This document shows, in pieces, positions 41,310 to 50,548 of a stretch of DNA of 64,000 bases. The notes beneath the pieces are model-generated. The model did not search any database, was not told the origin of the DNA, and worked only from the letters and a program-made list of their open reading frames with translations. The DNA is from Acrocarpospora phusangensis (GTDB taxonomy: Bacteria > Actinomycetota > Actinomycetes > Streptosporangiales > Streptosporangiaceae). A program made the position numbers and the translations under genes. Each line of letters starts with the position of its first letter. Position 1 is the first letter of the stretch. The stretch lies in assembly GCF_016862995.1 (NCBI RefSeq), contig NZ_BOOA01000001.1, positions 1 through 64,000 on the forward strand, read 5' to 3'.

Positions 41310-41747
41310 TCACCGGCGGAGTTGAAGCAGCGTGAGCCCGGTTTCGGATTCCACCCGTGAGCCGAACGGCACGAATCCCATTCGCCGGTAGAAACCACAG
41401 GCACGTTCGTTGAGTTCGTAGACCTCGACGGTGAGTTCGCCGTGAATCGCCGCGGCGTGTTCGACGAGAAGGCGGCCGATTCCCCGGCCCTGCGACGGCG
41501 GATCCACGAACAGCCCGCCGATCTCGGCTCCGAGCAGACCGAGCAGACCCACGATCTCGCCCGTCTCGTCCAGGGCCACCCACATGTCGGCCTGGCGGAG
41601 ATGGACCTCGCGCATCTCGTCGGCTCGCGCGCCGACTCCTTCGCCGTCGACGAACGGGTGCGCCAGGCGGGCCGAACGCGACCACACCCCGACGACCGCG
41701 TCCTGATCCGCCTCAGCGTACGGCCGGACGATCACCCTGGGGGACAC
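41310..41747 (-). CDS. GNAT-family N-acetyltransferase
   Basis: 145 aa from GTG 41747; GTG 41768 or GTG 41735 are possible because no clear ribosome binding site is present. GNAT core: VIVRPYAEADQDAVVGVW, GLLGLLGAEIGGLFVDPPSQGRGIGRLLV (the Q/RxxGxG/A acetyl-CoA loop) and VYELNERACGFYRRMGFVPFG. It acetylates a small molecule or protein N-terminus. Similar chromosomal proteins often act on antibiotics or spermidine-like amines. It is convergent with the LysE gene and likely transcribed alone. Confidence 0.8.
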   Translation of the reverse strand: MSPRVIVRPYAEADQDAVVGVWSRSARLAHPFVDGEGVGARADEMREVHLRQADMWVALDETGEIVGLLGLLGAEIGGLFVDPPSQGRGIGRLLVEHAAAIHGELTVEVYELNERACGFYRRMGFVPFGSRVESETGLTLLQLRR

Positions 41748-41830
41748 AGAGCGATGGTACCCACGCACAGGCGCCCCGGATGCTCAACCGGAGTCCGCCC
41801 GAATCTCAGTGTTGCCAACTGGTCACATCT

Positions 41831-41843
41831 GTGAAACTTTCAC
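41831..41843. promoter_or_regulatory. GTGAAACTTTCAC palindrome, putative LacI-type site
   Basis: A perfect 13-bp odd palindrome (GTGAAA-C-TTTCAC), with the same GAAA-N-TTTC core that recurs near the two LacI genes at 50-63 kb. It lies 347 bp before the GH127 start in the gene-free stretch 41769-42189. A weak role in GH127 control is possible. Confidence 0.45.
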
Positions 41844-42005
41844 TTTCGCGGGCGATCTCCCTCCGGGCGAATGTCCTGGCTGGAAATGTGCCGGTGGCAA
41901 TGCGCAGGTCAGCGGGGCTCGCGGCTCGTTGACGCCGGATCGGACCGTCGGATGTACTCCGCGACACGTACCCACAGGAGCAGGACGTGTAGATCCGCCA
42001 AGAAA

Positions 42006-42152
42006 TGTTAGCGATAACAAGCACGAGCTCCCCGGTCCCGTCTGGAAGGCGCGGGACCGGGGCCCTTCGGGAAGGAACATCCGTGTCGCATCAGGGATAC
42101 GTCCCGATCGCCAAACTCGGATTTCTTTATAAGCAAAATGTTAGCGCAATCA
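42006..42152 (+). promoter_or_regulatory. LacI-type operators upstream of the GH127 gene
   Basis: TGTTAGCGATAACA (42006-42019) is a near-perfect inverted repeat (TGTTA...TAACA), as bound by sugar-responsive LacI repressors. A degenerate copy, TGTTAGCGCAATCA (42139-42152), lies 133 bp further, 38 bp before the GH127 start, overlapping the probable promoter. Between them is a GC-rich hairpin region (42032-42068). The rest of the 41769-42189 gap shows no gene. Confidence 0.6.
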
Positions 42153-42189
42153 TGCATTGGATTTCCGCCCCTCACCCCCAGGAGCTCCC

Positions 42190-44919
42190 ATGTCACTAAG
42201 CCGCCGCCAGCTCTTCCAGGCCGCCGGCGCCAGCGTCGCGCTCACCGCCGCCGGTCAGGTGGCCGGCACCTCCGCCGCCCAGGCCGCCCTCCCGTGGGCC
42301 AGGTCCGAGATCGGCGTCTCCGCGTACGAGTTCGATCTCGGCCTGGTGCGCCTGAACTCGGGACGCTGGCTCGACAACCAGAACCGCACGCTGTCCTACC
42401 TGCGCTTCGTCGACGTCGACCGCCTGCTGTACGTCTTCCGCGCCAACCACCGCCTCTCCACCGGCGGAGCCTCGGCCAACGGCGGCTGGGACGCCCCCAG
42501 CTTCCCGTTCCGCAGTCATATGCAGGGGCATTTCCTGACGGCCTGGGCGCAGGCGTACGCCGTACTGGGCGACACGACCTGCCGGGACAAGGCCAACTAC
42601 ATGGTCGCCGAGCTGGCCAAATGCCAGGCCAACAACGGCACGGCCGGGTTCGCCTCCGGCTACCTGTCGGGCTTTCCCGAGTCCGACATCACGGCCGTGG
42701 AGAACCGTACGCTGAGCAACGGCAACGTGCCGTACTACTGCATCCACAAGACGCTCGCCGGGCTGCTCGACGTGTGGCGGCACATCGGCAACACCCAGGC
42801 CAGGACGGTGCTGCTGGCCCTGGCGGCATGGGTGGACACGCGGACCGGGCGGCTGTCGTCCAGCCAGATGCAGGCGATGCTGGGCACCGAGTTCGGCGGC
42901 ATGAACGCCGTGCTCACGGACCTGTACCAGATGACGGGCGAGTCCCGCTGGCTGACCACGGCCCAGCGCTTCGACCACGCGGCCGTGTTCAACCCGCTGG
43001 CGTCCAACTCCGACCAGCTCAACGGCCTGCACGCGAACACGCAGGTGCCCAAGTGGATCGGGGCCGCGCGCGAGTACAAGGCGACCGGCACGAGCCGCTA
43101 CCGGGACATCGCCGCCAACGCGTGGACGATCACCACCACCGCGCACACGTACGTGATCGGCGGCAACAGCCAGGCCGAGCACTTCCGCGCGCCGAACGCC
43201 ATCGCGGGCTACCTGTCCAGGGACACCGCCGAGTCCTGCAACACCTACAACATGCTGAAGCTGACCAGGGAGCTCTGGACCCTGGCGCCCACCCGGGCCG
43301 ACTACTTCGACTTCTACGAGAGCGCCCTGCTCAACCACCTCATCGGCCAGCAGAACCCGGCCGACAGCCGGGGGCACGTCACCTACTTCACGCCGCTCAA
43401 CCCCGGCGGTCGGCGCGGCGTCGGCCCGGCCTGGGGCGGCGGCACCTGGAGCACGGACTACAACTCGATGTGGTGCTGCCAGGGCACCGGCATCGAGGTC
43501 AACACCAAGCTGATGGACTCGATCTACTTCCACGACGGCACGACGCTGTTCGTGAACCTGTTCGTGCCCTCCACGCTGAACTGGTCGCAGCGCGGCATCA
43601 CGGTCACCCAGTCCACCTCCTACCCGGTGAGCGACACCACGACGTTGCAGGTCAGCGGGAACGTGAGCGGGTCGTGGTCGATGCGCGTCCGGATCCCGGC
43701 CTGGACGCAGGGCGCCACGGTGAGCGTCAACGGGGTCCAGCAGAGCATCGCCACCACGCCGGGCTCCTACGCCGTGCTGACCCGGTCGTGGTCCTCCGGC
43801 GACACGGTGACCGTCCGGCTGCCCATGCGGGTGATCATGAAGGCCGCCAACGACAACCCCAACCTCCAGGCCGTCGTGTACGGCCCGGTCGTGCTCTCCG
43901 GCAACTACGGCAACACCACGCTGTCGTCCGCCCCGACGCTGAACACCTCGACGATCAACCGGACCAGCACGTCGGCGCTGGCGTTCACCGCCACGGCCAA
44001 CGGCTCCTCGGTCAACCTGGGGCCGTTCTACGACGCCCACAACCACAACTACGTCGTCTACTGGAACGCCACCGGCGGGGGCGGCACCGGCGGCGAGGCC
44101 AGTTTCCGGCTGGCCAACGCGGCGAGCGGGCTGGTGCTCGGCATCCAGAACATGTCCACCGCCGACGGCGGCCTGGCCCTGCAGTGGACCGACAACGGCA
44201 GCACCGACCACGACTGGGTGCCGATCGTGGACGGCTCGGCGCTGCGGTTCCGCAACGTCAACAGCGGCAAGGTGCTCGGTGTCGAGAACATGTCCACGGC
44301 CGACAACGCCCGCGTCATGCAGTGGACCGACAACGGCACCGCCGACCACCGCTGGACGATCACCGACGCCGGCGACGGCTCGGTCAAGATCCGCAACGCC
44401 AACAGTTCCAAGCTGCTGGGCGTTCAGGGCGGGTCCACCGCCAGCGGGGCGCAGGCCGTACAGGATCCGGACAACGGCAGCGCCGACAACCAGTGGCGGT
44501 TCGTGCCCAACGGCGCGCGGCGCGTCCAGAACGTCGGCACCGGCATGGTTCTCGGCGTCACCAACATGTCCACGGCGGACGGCGCGCTGGTCGTGCAGTG
44601 GGGCGACACCGGCACCGCCGACCATCTGTGGACCGCGATCGTCGACACCGGCGGCTACCTGCGGTTCCGCAACTCCAACAGCCAGAAGGTGCTGGGCGTG
44701 GAGAACATGGGCACCGCGGCCGGCTCCCGCGTCGTCCAGTGGGCCGACAACGGCACCAGCGACCACCGCTGGCGCCTCCGCTACGGTTCCAACGCCGCTT
44801 TCCGCATCCAGTGCGCCAACGGCGGCCGGGTCCTCGGCCTCGGCGGCACCTCCCAGGGCGCCCAGGTCGTCCTGGCCGACGACAACGGCTCGAACAACAA
44901 CCTCTGGAGATTCCTCTGA
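42190..44919 (+). CDS. Secreted GH127 glycoside hydrolase with two ricin-type modules
   Basis: 909 aa from ATG 42190 (CAGGAG upstream). Tat-type signal (SLSRRQLFQAAGASVALTAA). Residues about 40-630 are a GH127-type (alpha/alpha)6 barrel: RSHMQGHFLTAWAQAYA, GGMNAVLTDLYQMTGESRW, Glu348 and Cys350 in AESCNTYNMLKLTREL, and the Cys429-Cys430 pair in MWCCQGTGIEVN. GH127 beta-L-arabinofuranosidases use a Zn-bound Cys nucleophile among these residues. From about 637 on, six SG.VLG...-type units form two ricin/CBM13 trefoils for binding plant glycan. It probably releases L-arabinofuranose from arabinan, extensin or pectin outside the cell. Confidence 0.88.
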   Translation: MSLSRRQLFQAAGASVALTAAGQVAGTSAAQAALPWARSEIGVSAYEFDLGLVRLNSGRWLDNQNRTLSYLRFVDVDRLLYVFRANHRLSTGGASANGGWDAPSFPFRSHMQGHFLTAWAQAYAVLGDTTCRDKANYMVAELAKCQANNGTAGFASGYLSGFPESDITAVENRTLSNGNVPYYCIHKTLAGLLDVWRHIGNTQARTVLLALAAWVDTRTGRLSSSQMQAMLGTEFGGMNAVLTDLYQMTGESRWLTTAQRFDHAAVFNPLASNSDQLNGLHANTQVPKWIGAAREYKATGTSRYRDIAANAWTITTTAHTYVIGGNSQAEHFRAPNAIAGYLSRDTAESCNTYNMLKLTRELWTLAPTRADYFDFYESALLNHLIGQQNPADSRGHVTYFTPLNPGGRRGVGPAWGGGTWSTDYNSMWCCQGTGIEVNTKLMDSIYFHDGTTLFVNLFVPSTLNWSQRGITVTQSTSYPVSDTTTLQVSGNVSGSWSMRVRIPAWTQGATVSVNGVQQSIATTPGSYAVLTRSWSSGDTVTVRLPMRVIMKAANDNPNLQAVVYGPVVLSGNYGNTTLSSAPTLNTSTINRTSTSALAFTATANGSSVNLGPFYDAHNHNYVVYWNATGGGGTGGEASFRLANAASGLVLGIQNMSTADGGLALQWTDNGSTDHDWVPIVDGSALRFRNVNSGKVLGVENMSTADNARVMQWTDNGTADHRWTITDAGDGSVKIRNANSSKLLGVQGGSTASGAQAVQDPDNGSADNQWRFVPNGARRVQNVGTGMVLGVTNMSTADGALVVQWGDTGTADHLWTAIVDTGGYLRFRNSNSQKVLGVENMGTAAGSRVVQWADNGTSDHRWRLRYGSNAAFRIQCANGGRVLGLGGTSQGAQVVLADDNGSNNNLWRFL

Positions 44920-45048
44920 CGAAAGGAACTTAGGTCATCCGACCGATGGGCCCACCGTTTCCCCGCACGAGAATTGAGCGCATCCGAACTCAGGCGCACG
45001 TCCTTCTCGGGAAATGAATCGGGCACATTCTGAGGACGGGACATCCGG

Positions 45049-45073
45049 CGGTCCCGGGTCAATCCCGGGACCG
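45049..45073 (+). terminator. Hairpin after the GH127 gene
   Basis: CGGTCCCGGG (45049-45058) and its exact complement (45064-45073) with loop TCAAT; outer CCGG bases extend the stem imperfectly. It lies between GH127 and the lipoprotein gene and may end the GH127 transcript. No T-tract. It is only 43 bp before the lipoprotein start. Confidence 0.45.
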
Positions 45074-45115
45074 TCCGGAAGAGAACCCCGCGAGGGCGGC
45101 CGGTGTCGAAATGAC

Positions 45116-45613
45116 ATGAAGCCCAGCAGAGTACTGGCCGTGATCACCGCCGCGGTCCTTTCCGTGACGGGTTGTACGAGCACCGAGACCACACCACCCG
45201 GCCCCCAGAACTGCCCGGTGACGCATCCCGGCAGGTCAGGCCCCTCGGAGATCCCCGAAGAATCCCTTTTCGGCTGGGACCGCTCCTACGGGGACGGCCG
45301 GCTCGCGGTCGGCGGCCTCTGGCCGGACGGCGTGATCGACGCCGGCCCCGACTTCATCGAGAAGGACGGCGCCATCCGCATGAAGTTCGGCTGGTGGCGC
45401 GGCAGCCCCGGCGCATTCGAGATCACCGGCCGCCGCCTGGACGGCTCCGCCCCGCCCCTGCGCGCGGACATCCCCGACGGCTACGGAGACACCGGCTTCC
45501 AGGCCACCGGCCTTTACTTCCCCGCCGAGGGCTGCTGGGAGGTCACCGGCCGGATCGGCGCGACCCGCCTGGTCTTCGTCACCTACGTGATGAAGACCAG
45601 GCAGCCCCGATGA
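45116..45613 (+). CDS. Small lipoprotein, unknown
   Basis: 165 aa from ATG 45116. Signal with lipobox (MKPSRVLAVITAAVLSVTGC), so anchored at the outer face of the membrane. The mature part has two more Cys (QNCPVTHPG and EGCWEVTG) and a beta-rich run: GGLWPDGVIDAGPDFIEKDG, FGWWRGSPGAFEITGRRLDG, TGLYFPAEGCWEVTGRIG, LVFVTYVMKT. That 'GCWEVTG' ending is common in actinomycete putative lipoproteins. Function is unknown. It lies tail-to-tail with the GH5 gene, with 6 bp between stops. Confidence 0.72.
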   Translation: MKPSRVLAVITAAVLSVTGCTSTETTPPGPQNCPVTHPGRSGPSEIPEESLFGWDRSYGDGRLAVGGLWPDGVIDAGPDFIEKDGAIRMKFGWWRGSPGAFEITGRRLDGSAPPLRADIPDGYGDTGFQATGLYFPAEGCWEVTGRIGATRLVFVTYVMKTRQPR

Positions 45614-45619
45614 AAGGGA

Positions 45620-46990
45620 TCAGCCGGCGACCAGCTGGTCCCGGAGGGTGGTGCGGACGTCGCAGTTGGCGAGGGCGAAGGAGTCGGCCAGGGCGACGAG
45701 GTCGGCGTCGGTGAGGTCGCGGAAGAGCTCGGCGTACTCGTACGCCAGGGGCTGGGCCACCGTGAGGTTGAGGATCAGGGTGCGGACCCAGTCGAAACGG
45801 CCCCACGGGTACGGGTCGAAGTCGGGGAACTCCGTGGCCATCATCTCGTGGAAGGGCTTGATGACCTCGGGCACGCCGAGGCCGTCGCTGCCCCACTGGT
45901 CGGCGCCGAGGCGCACCTTCTTGGCGACGAAGTCACCGAAACGCTTCAGGTACGGCGAGTCGGGCCGCACCATGACCAGGCCCTGCCGGCCGAGGTCCTT
46001 GTACATCCAGATGGACCAGCCGGCGTCCTCCCGGCGGTAGATCTCCAGCTGGTCGGCCAGGAGCTGGCGGCGCATGGCGTCCACGCGCTCGTCGCCGGTG
46101 TAGATGGGGCCGAACTCGCCCACCCAGACGGGGGTGCCGGTGCGGCGGCAGTACTCGGTGCGCTCGGCGTACTTGGCTTCGAGGGCCGCCTTGTCGAAGT
46201 ACCTGCCGTCGGTCAGGCCGGGGTAGTCGCCCCCGCCGCCGAGACCGGGCGCGGCGTAGTCGTGGGCGACGTAGACGGTGTTCTCCCACGGCTCGTCGAA
46301 GACGTCGAACTCGGTGGAGTAGGTGTTGCCGTCCAGGAACAGGATGTGCCGCTCGTCGATCGCGCGGATGGCGTTGACCAGGCTGGTGTAGAACGGGCCG
46401 ACGACCTTGCGGGACTCGTCCGCGGGCTCGTTGATCGGGTTGTACCCGGCCACCCAGGGGTTGTCCTTGTAGTGCTCGGCGATGTGCTCCCACATGGCGA
46501 CCACGCGGTCCTGGAAGTGCGGGTGGTCCCAGAAGGCGGGGCGGTGGGTGGGGTTGTCGGAGTGCCAGTGGTGGTTCTGCGAGCCGGGCAGCGCGTGCAG
46601 GTCGATGACCGAGTAGATGCCGTGCCGCGCGCACGCCTCGATGGCCCGGTCCAGGTGCCGGAACCCTTCCTTCTTGAACTCGAAAGGCTTGCTGTCGTCT
46701 TCGAAATGGCGGTAGTTGACCGGGAAGCGTACGCAGTTCATGCCCAGATCGGCCAGGAGCTTCGCGTCGTCCTCGCCGAAGAACGCGGTCAGCAGGCGCT
46801 CGAAGAAGAGCTCGTACCGCTCCTCGCCCAGCACCTCGCGGACCGTGCCGCGCATGAGGGACTCATTGCCGGAGTATCCGGTGATGAAGTTCTCCATGTT
46901 CAGCCAGCCGCCCACCGCGACGCCGCGCAGACGGACGGGCGTGCCCGACTCGTCGACGATCTGGCGTCCAGCGGTACGAAGAAACGTCAT
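45620..46990 (-). CDS. Glycoside hydrolase family 5 enzyme (intracellular)
   Basis: 456 aa. GH5 barrel marks: RGVAVGGWLNMENFITGYSG, GMNCVRFPVNYRHFED, HGIYSVIDLHALPGSQNHHWHSD, catalytic acid/base Glu in GYNPINEPAD, and nucleophile Glu in VWVGEFGPIYTG. No signal peptide, so it acts on imported oligosaccharides, unlike secreted cellulases of the family. It is the last gene of the sugar-import operon (binding protein, two permeases, GH5), 31 bp after permease 2. The substrate is probably a beta-linked oligosaccharide such as a gluco-, manno- or rhamnoglucoside. Confidence 0.85.
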   Translation of the reverse strand: MTFLRTAGRQIVDESGTPVRLRGVAVGGWLNMENFITGYSGNESLMRGTVREVLGEERYELFFERLLTAFFGEDDAKLLADLGMNCVRFPVNYRHFEDDSKPFEFKKEGFRHLDRAIEACARHGIYSVIDLHALPGSQNHHWHSDNPTHRPAFWDHPHFQDRVVAMWEHIAEHYKDNPWVAGYNPINEPADESRKVVGPFYTSLVNAIRAIDERHILFLDGNTYSTEFDVFDEPWENTVYVAHDYAAPGLGGGGDYPGLTDGRYFDKAALEAKYAERTEYCRRTGTPVWVGEFGPIYTGDERVDAMRRQLLADQLEIYRREDAGWSIWMYKDLGRQGLVMVRPDSPYLKRFGDFVAKKVRLGADQWGSDGLGVPEVIKPFHEMMATEFPDFDPYPWGRFDWVRTLILNLTVAQPLAYEYAELFRDLTDADLVALADSFALANCDVRTTLRDQLVAG

Positions 46991-47021
46991 GGGTGGTTCC
47001 TTACCTTCGATAAATCAGGGG

Positions 47022-47819
47022 CTATTTGATCGCGCCGGCCGACAGGCCCCGCTCGAAGAGGCCCTGCAGGCACAGGTAGGCGACGATCTCGGGGATCGCG
47101 GTGATGACCGCGCTGGCCAGCACCTTGGTCTGGTCGTTGCTGAACTGGCTGACGAAGAACTGCGGCAGCAGCGTGACGGTCTGCTGGGCCGGGTCCTGGA
47201 TGAGAACCAGCGGCAGCAGGTAGGCGTTCCACGAGCCGATCAGCGTCAGCACCACGATCGCGGCGGCGATCGGCCGCGTCATCGGCAGGACGATGTAGCG
47301 GAAGGCGGTGAACGTGCCGGCGCCGTCGATCCTGGCCGCGTCGAACAGCGCGTCCGGCACGCCGTCCACGAACCGGCGCGCGATCAGGACGGTGAACGGG
47401 ATCTGCAGCGCGGCCAGCGGCAGCACCACCGCCCAGTACGTGTCGTACACACCGAGCGCGAGGGTCGTCGCGAACAGCGGGGTGAGCAGCACGACCTCGG
47501 GCAGGGTGAGCGCCGCCAGGATCATCCAGAAGTAGATCTCCTTGCGGCGGATGTGCAGCTTGGAGAAGCCGAAGGCGGCCAGCATGGTCAGGACGTACAC
47601 GATCAGGATGGTCGAGGCGGAGATGATGACGCTGCTCTTGAAGAACGTCCCGATGGCGCCGACCTCGAACACCGCGCGGTAGTTGCCGACGCCCTCCCCG
47701 GCCAGCGAGCCCTGCACCATGACGATCAGGGGGAACAGGTACGGGACGATCATCAGGGTGACGATGAGCTGCAGAATGAGCTTGGCCGGCAGGCGGCGGG
47801 CCTCAAACACCGGTCTCAC
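47022..47819 (-). CDS. Sugar ABC importer permease 2 (MalG type)
   Basis: 265 aa from GTG 47819; GTG 47810 is an alternative. It overlaps the first permease gene by 17 bp. Six membrane helices and the MalG EAA loop DALFDAARIDGAGTFTAFRYIVLPMTRP contacting the ATPase. The C-terminus is CLQGLFERGLSAGAIK, the classical ending of this family. It belongs to the carbohydrate uptake transporter-1 group. No ATPase gene is present, so it probably uses a shared MsiK-like ATPase. Confidence 0.9.
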   Translation of the reverse strand: MRPVFEARRLPAKLILQLIVTLMIVPYLFPLIVMVQGSLAGEGVGNYRAVFEVGAIGTFFKSSVIISASTILIVYVLTMLAAFGFSKLHIRRKEIYFWMILAALTLPEVVLLTPLFATTLALGVYDTYWAVVLPLAALQIPFTVLIARRFVDGVPDALFDAARIDGAGTFTAFRYIVLPMTRPIAAAIVVLTLIGSWNAYLLPLVLIQDPAQQTVTLLPQFFVSQFSNDQTKVLASAVITAIPEIVAYLCLQGLFERGLSAGAIK

Positions 47820-48756
47820 TGTCCTTTCGGTTGGCCCGGACGGCGACGGCGATGGCGCCGACCAGGGCCAGGATGAGCAGCATGATCGACAGGGCCGCGC
47901 CGTAGCCGACGTGGGCGCTGGGGATGCTGATCCGGTAGATGTAGGTGCCGAGGAACTCGGTGGCGTAGTTGGGGCCGCCGATGGTCACCAGGTAGGGCAC
48001 GTCGAAGGTCTTCAGCGCGCCGATCACGCTGAGCATGCCGAGCGCCACGGTGGTGCCGCGCACGCCCGGCCAGACGATGCTGACCAGCGTGCGGATGTTG
48101 CTGGCGCCGTCGGTGCGGGCCGCCTCCAGCGTCTCGGGGTCGATCTGCCCCATCGCGGCGTAGTAGAGGACGAAGGTCAGTCCGGTGAAGTTCCAGACGG
48201 TGATGAACATGATGACCGGCATCGCGGTGCTGGACTGGGCGAGCCACGGCTGGGACAGGAAGCCCAGGCCGATGTGGTCGAGGGTCCAGTTGAGCTGGCC
48301 GTCGGCGGCGAACATCTGCCGGAAAACCGGCGCCATCGTCGCCGGGGCGATCACCACCGGGGTGAAGACGATCACCTTGTAGAGGGTGCCGAGCTTGACC
48401 TTCGAGTGCAGCAGCGCCGCGAACACGAACCCGATGGCGGTCTGCGCGGTGAAGGTCACGATGAAGAAGATCACCGTGTGCCAGATGGCCTGCCAGAAGA
48501 TCGGGTCCTGGAGGATCTGCTCGTAGTTGCCGAGGCCCACCGAGGTCGGCGTGGGGCTGGTGCCGTCCCAGTCGAGGGTGGACAGGTAGCCGGTCTCGCC
48601 GATGCAGTAGTAGAGGATGCCGACCACGAGGACGAACGCCGGCATGATCCACGGAAGGCCGGATGGTCGCGCCATCCTTCCCCGGTCGCCCGGGGAAGGT
48701 GGCGCGGTGGACGTCGGACGGCGCGCCCCGGTCTTCGGCGAGGTCGTGGAGGTCAT
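47803..48756 (-). CDS. Sugar ABC importer permease 1 (MalF type)
   Basis: 317 aa from ATG 48756. Begins with a polar Thr/Pro-rich cytosolic extension of about 30 residues, then six helices (GLPWIMPAFVLVVGILYYCI, HTVIFFIVTFTAQTAIGFVFAALL, VIMFITVWNFTGLTFVLYYAAMG) and the EAA loop PETLEAARTDGASNIRTLVSI. It forms the membrane channel with the MalG-type permease downstream, which overlaps it by 17 bp. Confidence 0.9.
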   Translation of the reverse strand: MTSTTSPKTGARRPTSTAPPSPGDRGRMARPSGLPWIMPAFVLVVGILYYCIGETGYLSTLDWDGTSPTPTSVGLGNYEQILQDPIFWQAIWHTVIFFIVTFTAQTAIGFVFAALLHSKVKLGTLYKVIVFTPVVIAPATMAPVFRQMFAADGQLNWTLDHIGLGFLSQPWLAQSSTAMPVIMFITVWNFTGLTFVLYYAAMGQIDPETLEAARTDGASNIRTLVSIVWPGVRGTTVALGMLSVIGALKTFDVPYLVTIGGPNYATEFLGTYIYRISIPSAHVGYGAALSIMLLILALVGAIAVAVRANRKDSETGV

Positions 48757-48800
48757 GGGTCTCCCTGCACGTAGTGGTTGGGACGGGCCGTCCGCTGGGG

Positions 48801-50177
48801 TTACTTGATCTTCGCGGCGGAGGCCTGCAGCGTGGCCGCGGCCTGCTCGGGGGTGGCCTCACCGGCCGCCACCGTGGTCGACGCGACGCCGATCGCGGTC
48901 TGCAGGTCGGCGACCACGGTCGCCAGGCGCGGCTCGGTGGACTTGCCGGAGTCGCTGATCAGCTTCTCCAGCGCCGGGCGCTGCACCTCGGGGTTGACCA
49001 GCTTCACGGTGTCCCAGTTGGGCTGGGTGGTGATCAGGGCGGGGATGTCGTTGAGGACGTCGGCCACCACCTGCTGGCCTTCGGCGGAGGTGCCGAGCCA
49101 GGTGGCGAAGGTCGTGGCGGCGGCGATGTTCTTGGACTTCTGGTTCACGGCCAGGCCGAAGTCCGCGTCACCGTAGAGCGCGCCGACGTTGCCGGTGCCC
49201 GCGACGTCCGGGAAGGGGATGGGCAGCTGGGTGAACGGCTTGGGGTCGGCGACGCCGGCGCCGGAGATGGCGGCGGTGTTGCCCTCGATGGTGGAGTACT
49301 GCATGTACCAGGTGCCCATCATGACCATGGCGTACTTGCCGGACATGAAGCCGTTGTTGGCGTCCGGGTACTGCTGCATGCCGAGGGCGCCCTCCTGCAT
49401 GATCCCGTCGTCGAACAGCTTCTTCCAGATGGTCAGCGCCTGGACGATCGCCGGGTCGGTCCACGGGACCTCGCCCTTGAGGGCCTTCTCCCACACGCCG
49501 GGGGCGACGTTGTCGGTGATGGCCTGGAGGGTGTCCTCGTTGAACGCGGTCTGCGCGGCGCCCTGGACGAAACAGCCGACGTTGTTGGCCTTGAAGGTCT
49601 CACAGACCTTCTTCCACTCGTCGTACGTCTTCGGCGGGGTCAGGCCGTACTTGTCGAAGAGGTCCTTGTTCACCCAGATCGTTCCGGAGAAGACCGAGCC
49701 GACGGACAGGGCGGCGAGCTTGTCGCCGTTCATCAGGCTGCTCACGCCGATCGGGGCCAGTTTCGACTCCCAGTCCGCGCCGAGGGTCTTCTCCACGGCG
49801 GGCTTGAGGTCCACGGCGTTGACGCCGTAGATGTCGACCGAGCCGTTGGCGGCGCCGGGCGCGACGGCGAAGACGTCAGGACCCACCGAGGAGGCCAGCG
49901 CGGGACGGATGGCCGCGTCGTAGCCGTCGATGGTGAGCTTCTTGAAGGTGACCTTGATATTCGGGTAGACCTTGTTGAAGGCCTTGATGTACGCCTCGGC
50001 GGGTGTCGCGTCGGGCGTCCACCCCCACCAGGTGATGTTCCCCGAGTCGGCGGACCCCTGGTCCGCGTTCTGGGCCGGGGCGCCGCCGGCGCACCCGGCG
50101 AGCGTCAGCCCGACGACCATGAGGGCGGCGACAGCTCCGAGGGGTCTGCGCTTACTGACTCGCGAGGATCCCAGCAT
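48801..50177 (-). CDS. Sugar ABC importer substrate-binding lipoprotein
   Basis: 458 aa from ATG 50177 (GGAGAGATCAC upstream), chosen over an upstream start. Lipobox LTLAGC. Family 1 sugar-binding fold: NITWWGWTPDATPAEAYIKA, NKVYPNIKVTFKKLT, DVFAVAPGAANG, GLTPPKTYDEWKKVCETFK, GFMSGKYAMVMMGTWYMQ and a C-terminal helical end. It binds mono- or oligosaccharides at the cell surface for the two permeases. First gene of a four-gene operon with GH5 at the end. It is divergent from the LacI gene at 50549, across a 371-bp region with GAAA-N-TTTC sites. Confidence 0.9.
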   Translation of the reverse strand: MLGSSRVSKRRPLGAVAALMVVGLTLAGCAGGAPAQNADQGSADSGNITWWGWTPDATPAEAYIKAFNKVYPNIKVTFKKLTIDGYDAAIRPALASSVGPDVFAVAPGAANGSVDIYGVNAVDLKPAVEKTLGADWESKLAPIGVSSLMNGDKLAALSVGSVFSGTIWVNKDLFDKYGLTPPKTYDEWKKVCETFKANNVGCFVQGAAQTAFNEDTLQAITDNVAPGVWEKALKGEVPWTDPAIVQALTIWKKLFDDGIMQEGALGMQQYPDANNGFMSGKYAMVMMGTWYMQYSTIEGNTAAISGAGVADPKPFTQLPIPFPDVAGTGNVGALYGDADFGLAVNQKSKNIAAATTFATWLGTSAEGQQVVADVLNDIPALITTQPNWDTVKLVNPEVQRPALEKLISDSGKSTEPRLATVVADLQTAIGVASTTVAAGEATPEQAAATLQASAAKIK

Positions 50178-50548
50178 GTGATCTCTCCTTGCACGTGATA
50201 GGCACGCACCGTGATATGACACCGGTTCCGCGCCCTGCGAGAACTGCCGACGGTTCGACCGAACGACGAGAGCCGGACCTTGTTCACAACTCCGAAACTT
50301 TCCGAAATTGTCTCGGGAGAGCGAAACATCGGCCGGTCTGCGGTGTCAAGAACTTTGGCCTAATTGTTTCCGCCGAGTTTCGAAATCTCCGATCTTCACG
50401 ACCTGATCTCCCCGGCGTCACGAGGGCGGGGGCGAGATCACTGGTGACGAGTTTCCGCTGCTCCGGGCCACCCTGGACCGCTTCGTCCACACCGATGCTA
50501 CGGTTATAGAAAGTTTCGACAGATCGAACCTACGAAGGACGAGGTGTC
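50178..50548. promoter_or_regulatory. Divergent promoter region with three GAAA/TTTC palindromes
   Basis: 371 bp between the sugar importer operon and the LacI gene, with no ORF I can support. Candidate operators: CGAAACTTTCCG (core 50294-50302), TTTCGAAA (50378-50385), and GAAAGTTTC (50509-50517). The last overlaps a TTATAGA-like -10, 32 nt before the LacI GTG. They share the GAAA-S-TTTC core found near the other LacI gene and resemble the palindromes known upstream of Streptomyces xylanase genes. Confidence 0.6.

Noticed and set aside
42008-42196. Short open frames in the GH127 upstream region.
   Set aside because: No ribosome binding site or domain; the region is better explained by LacI-type operators.
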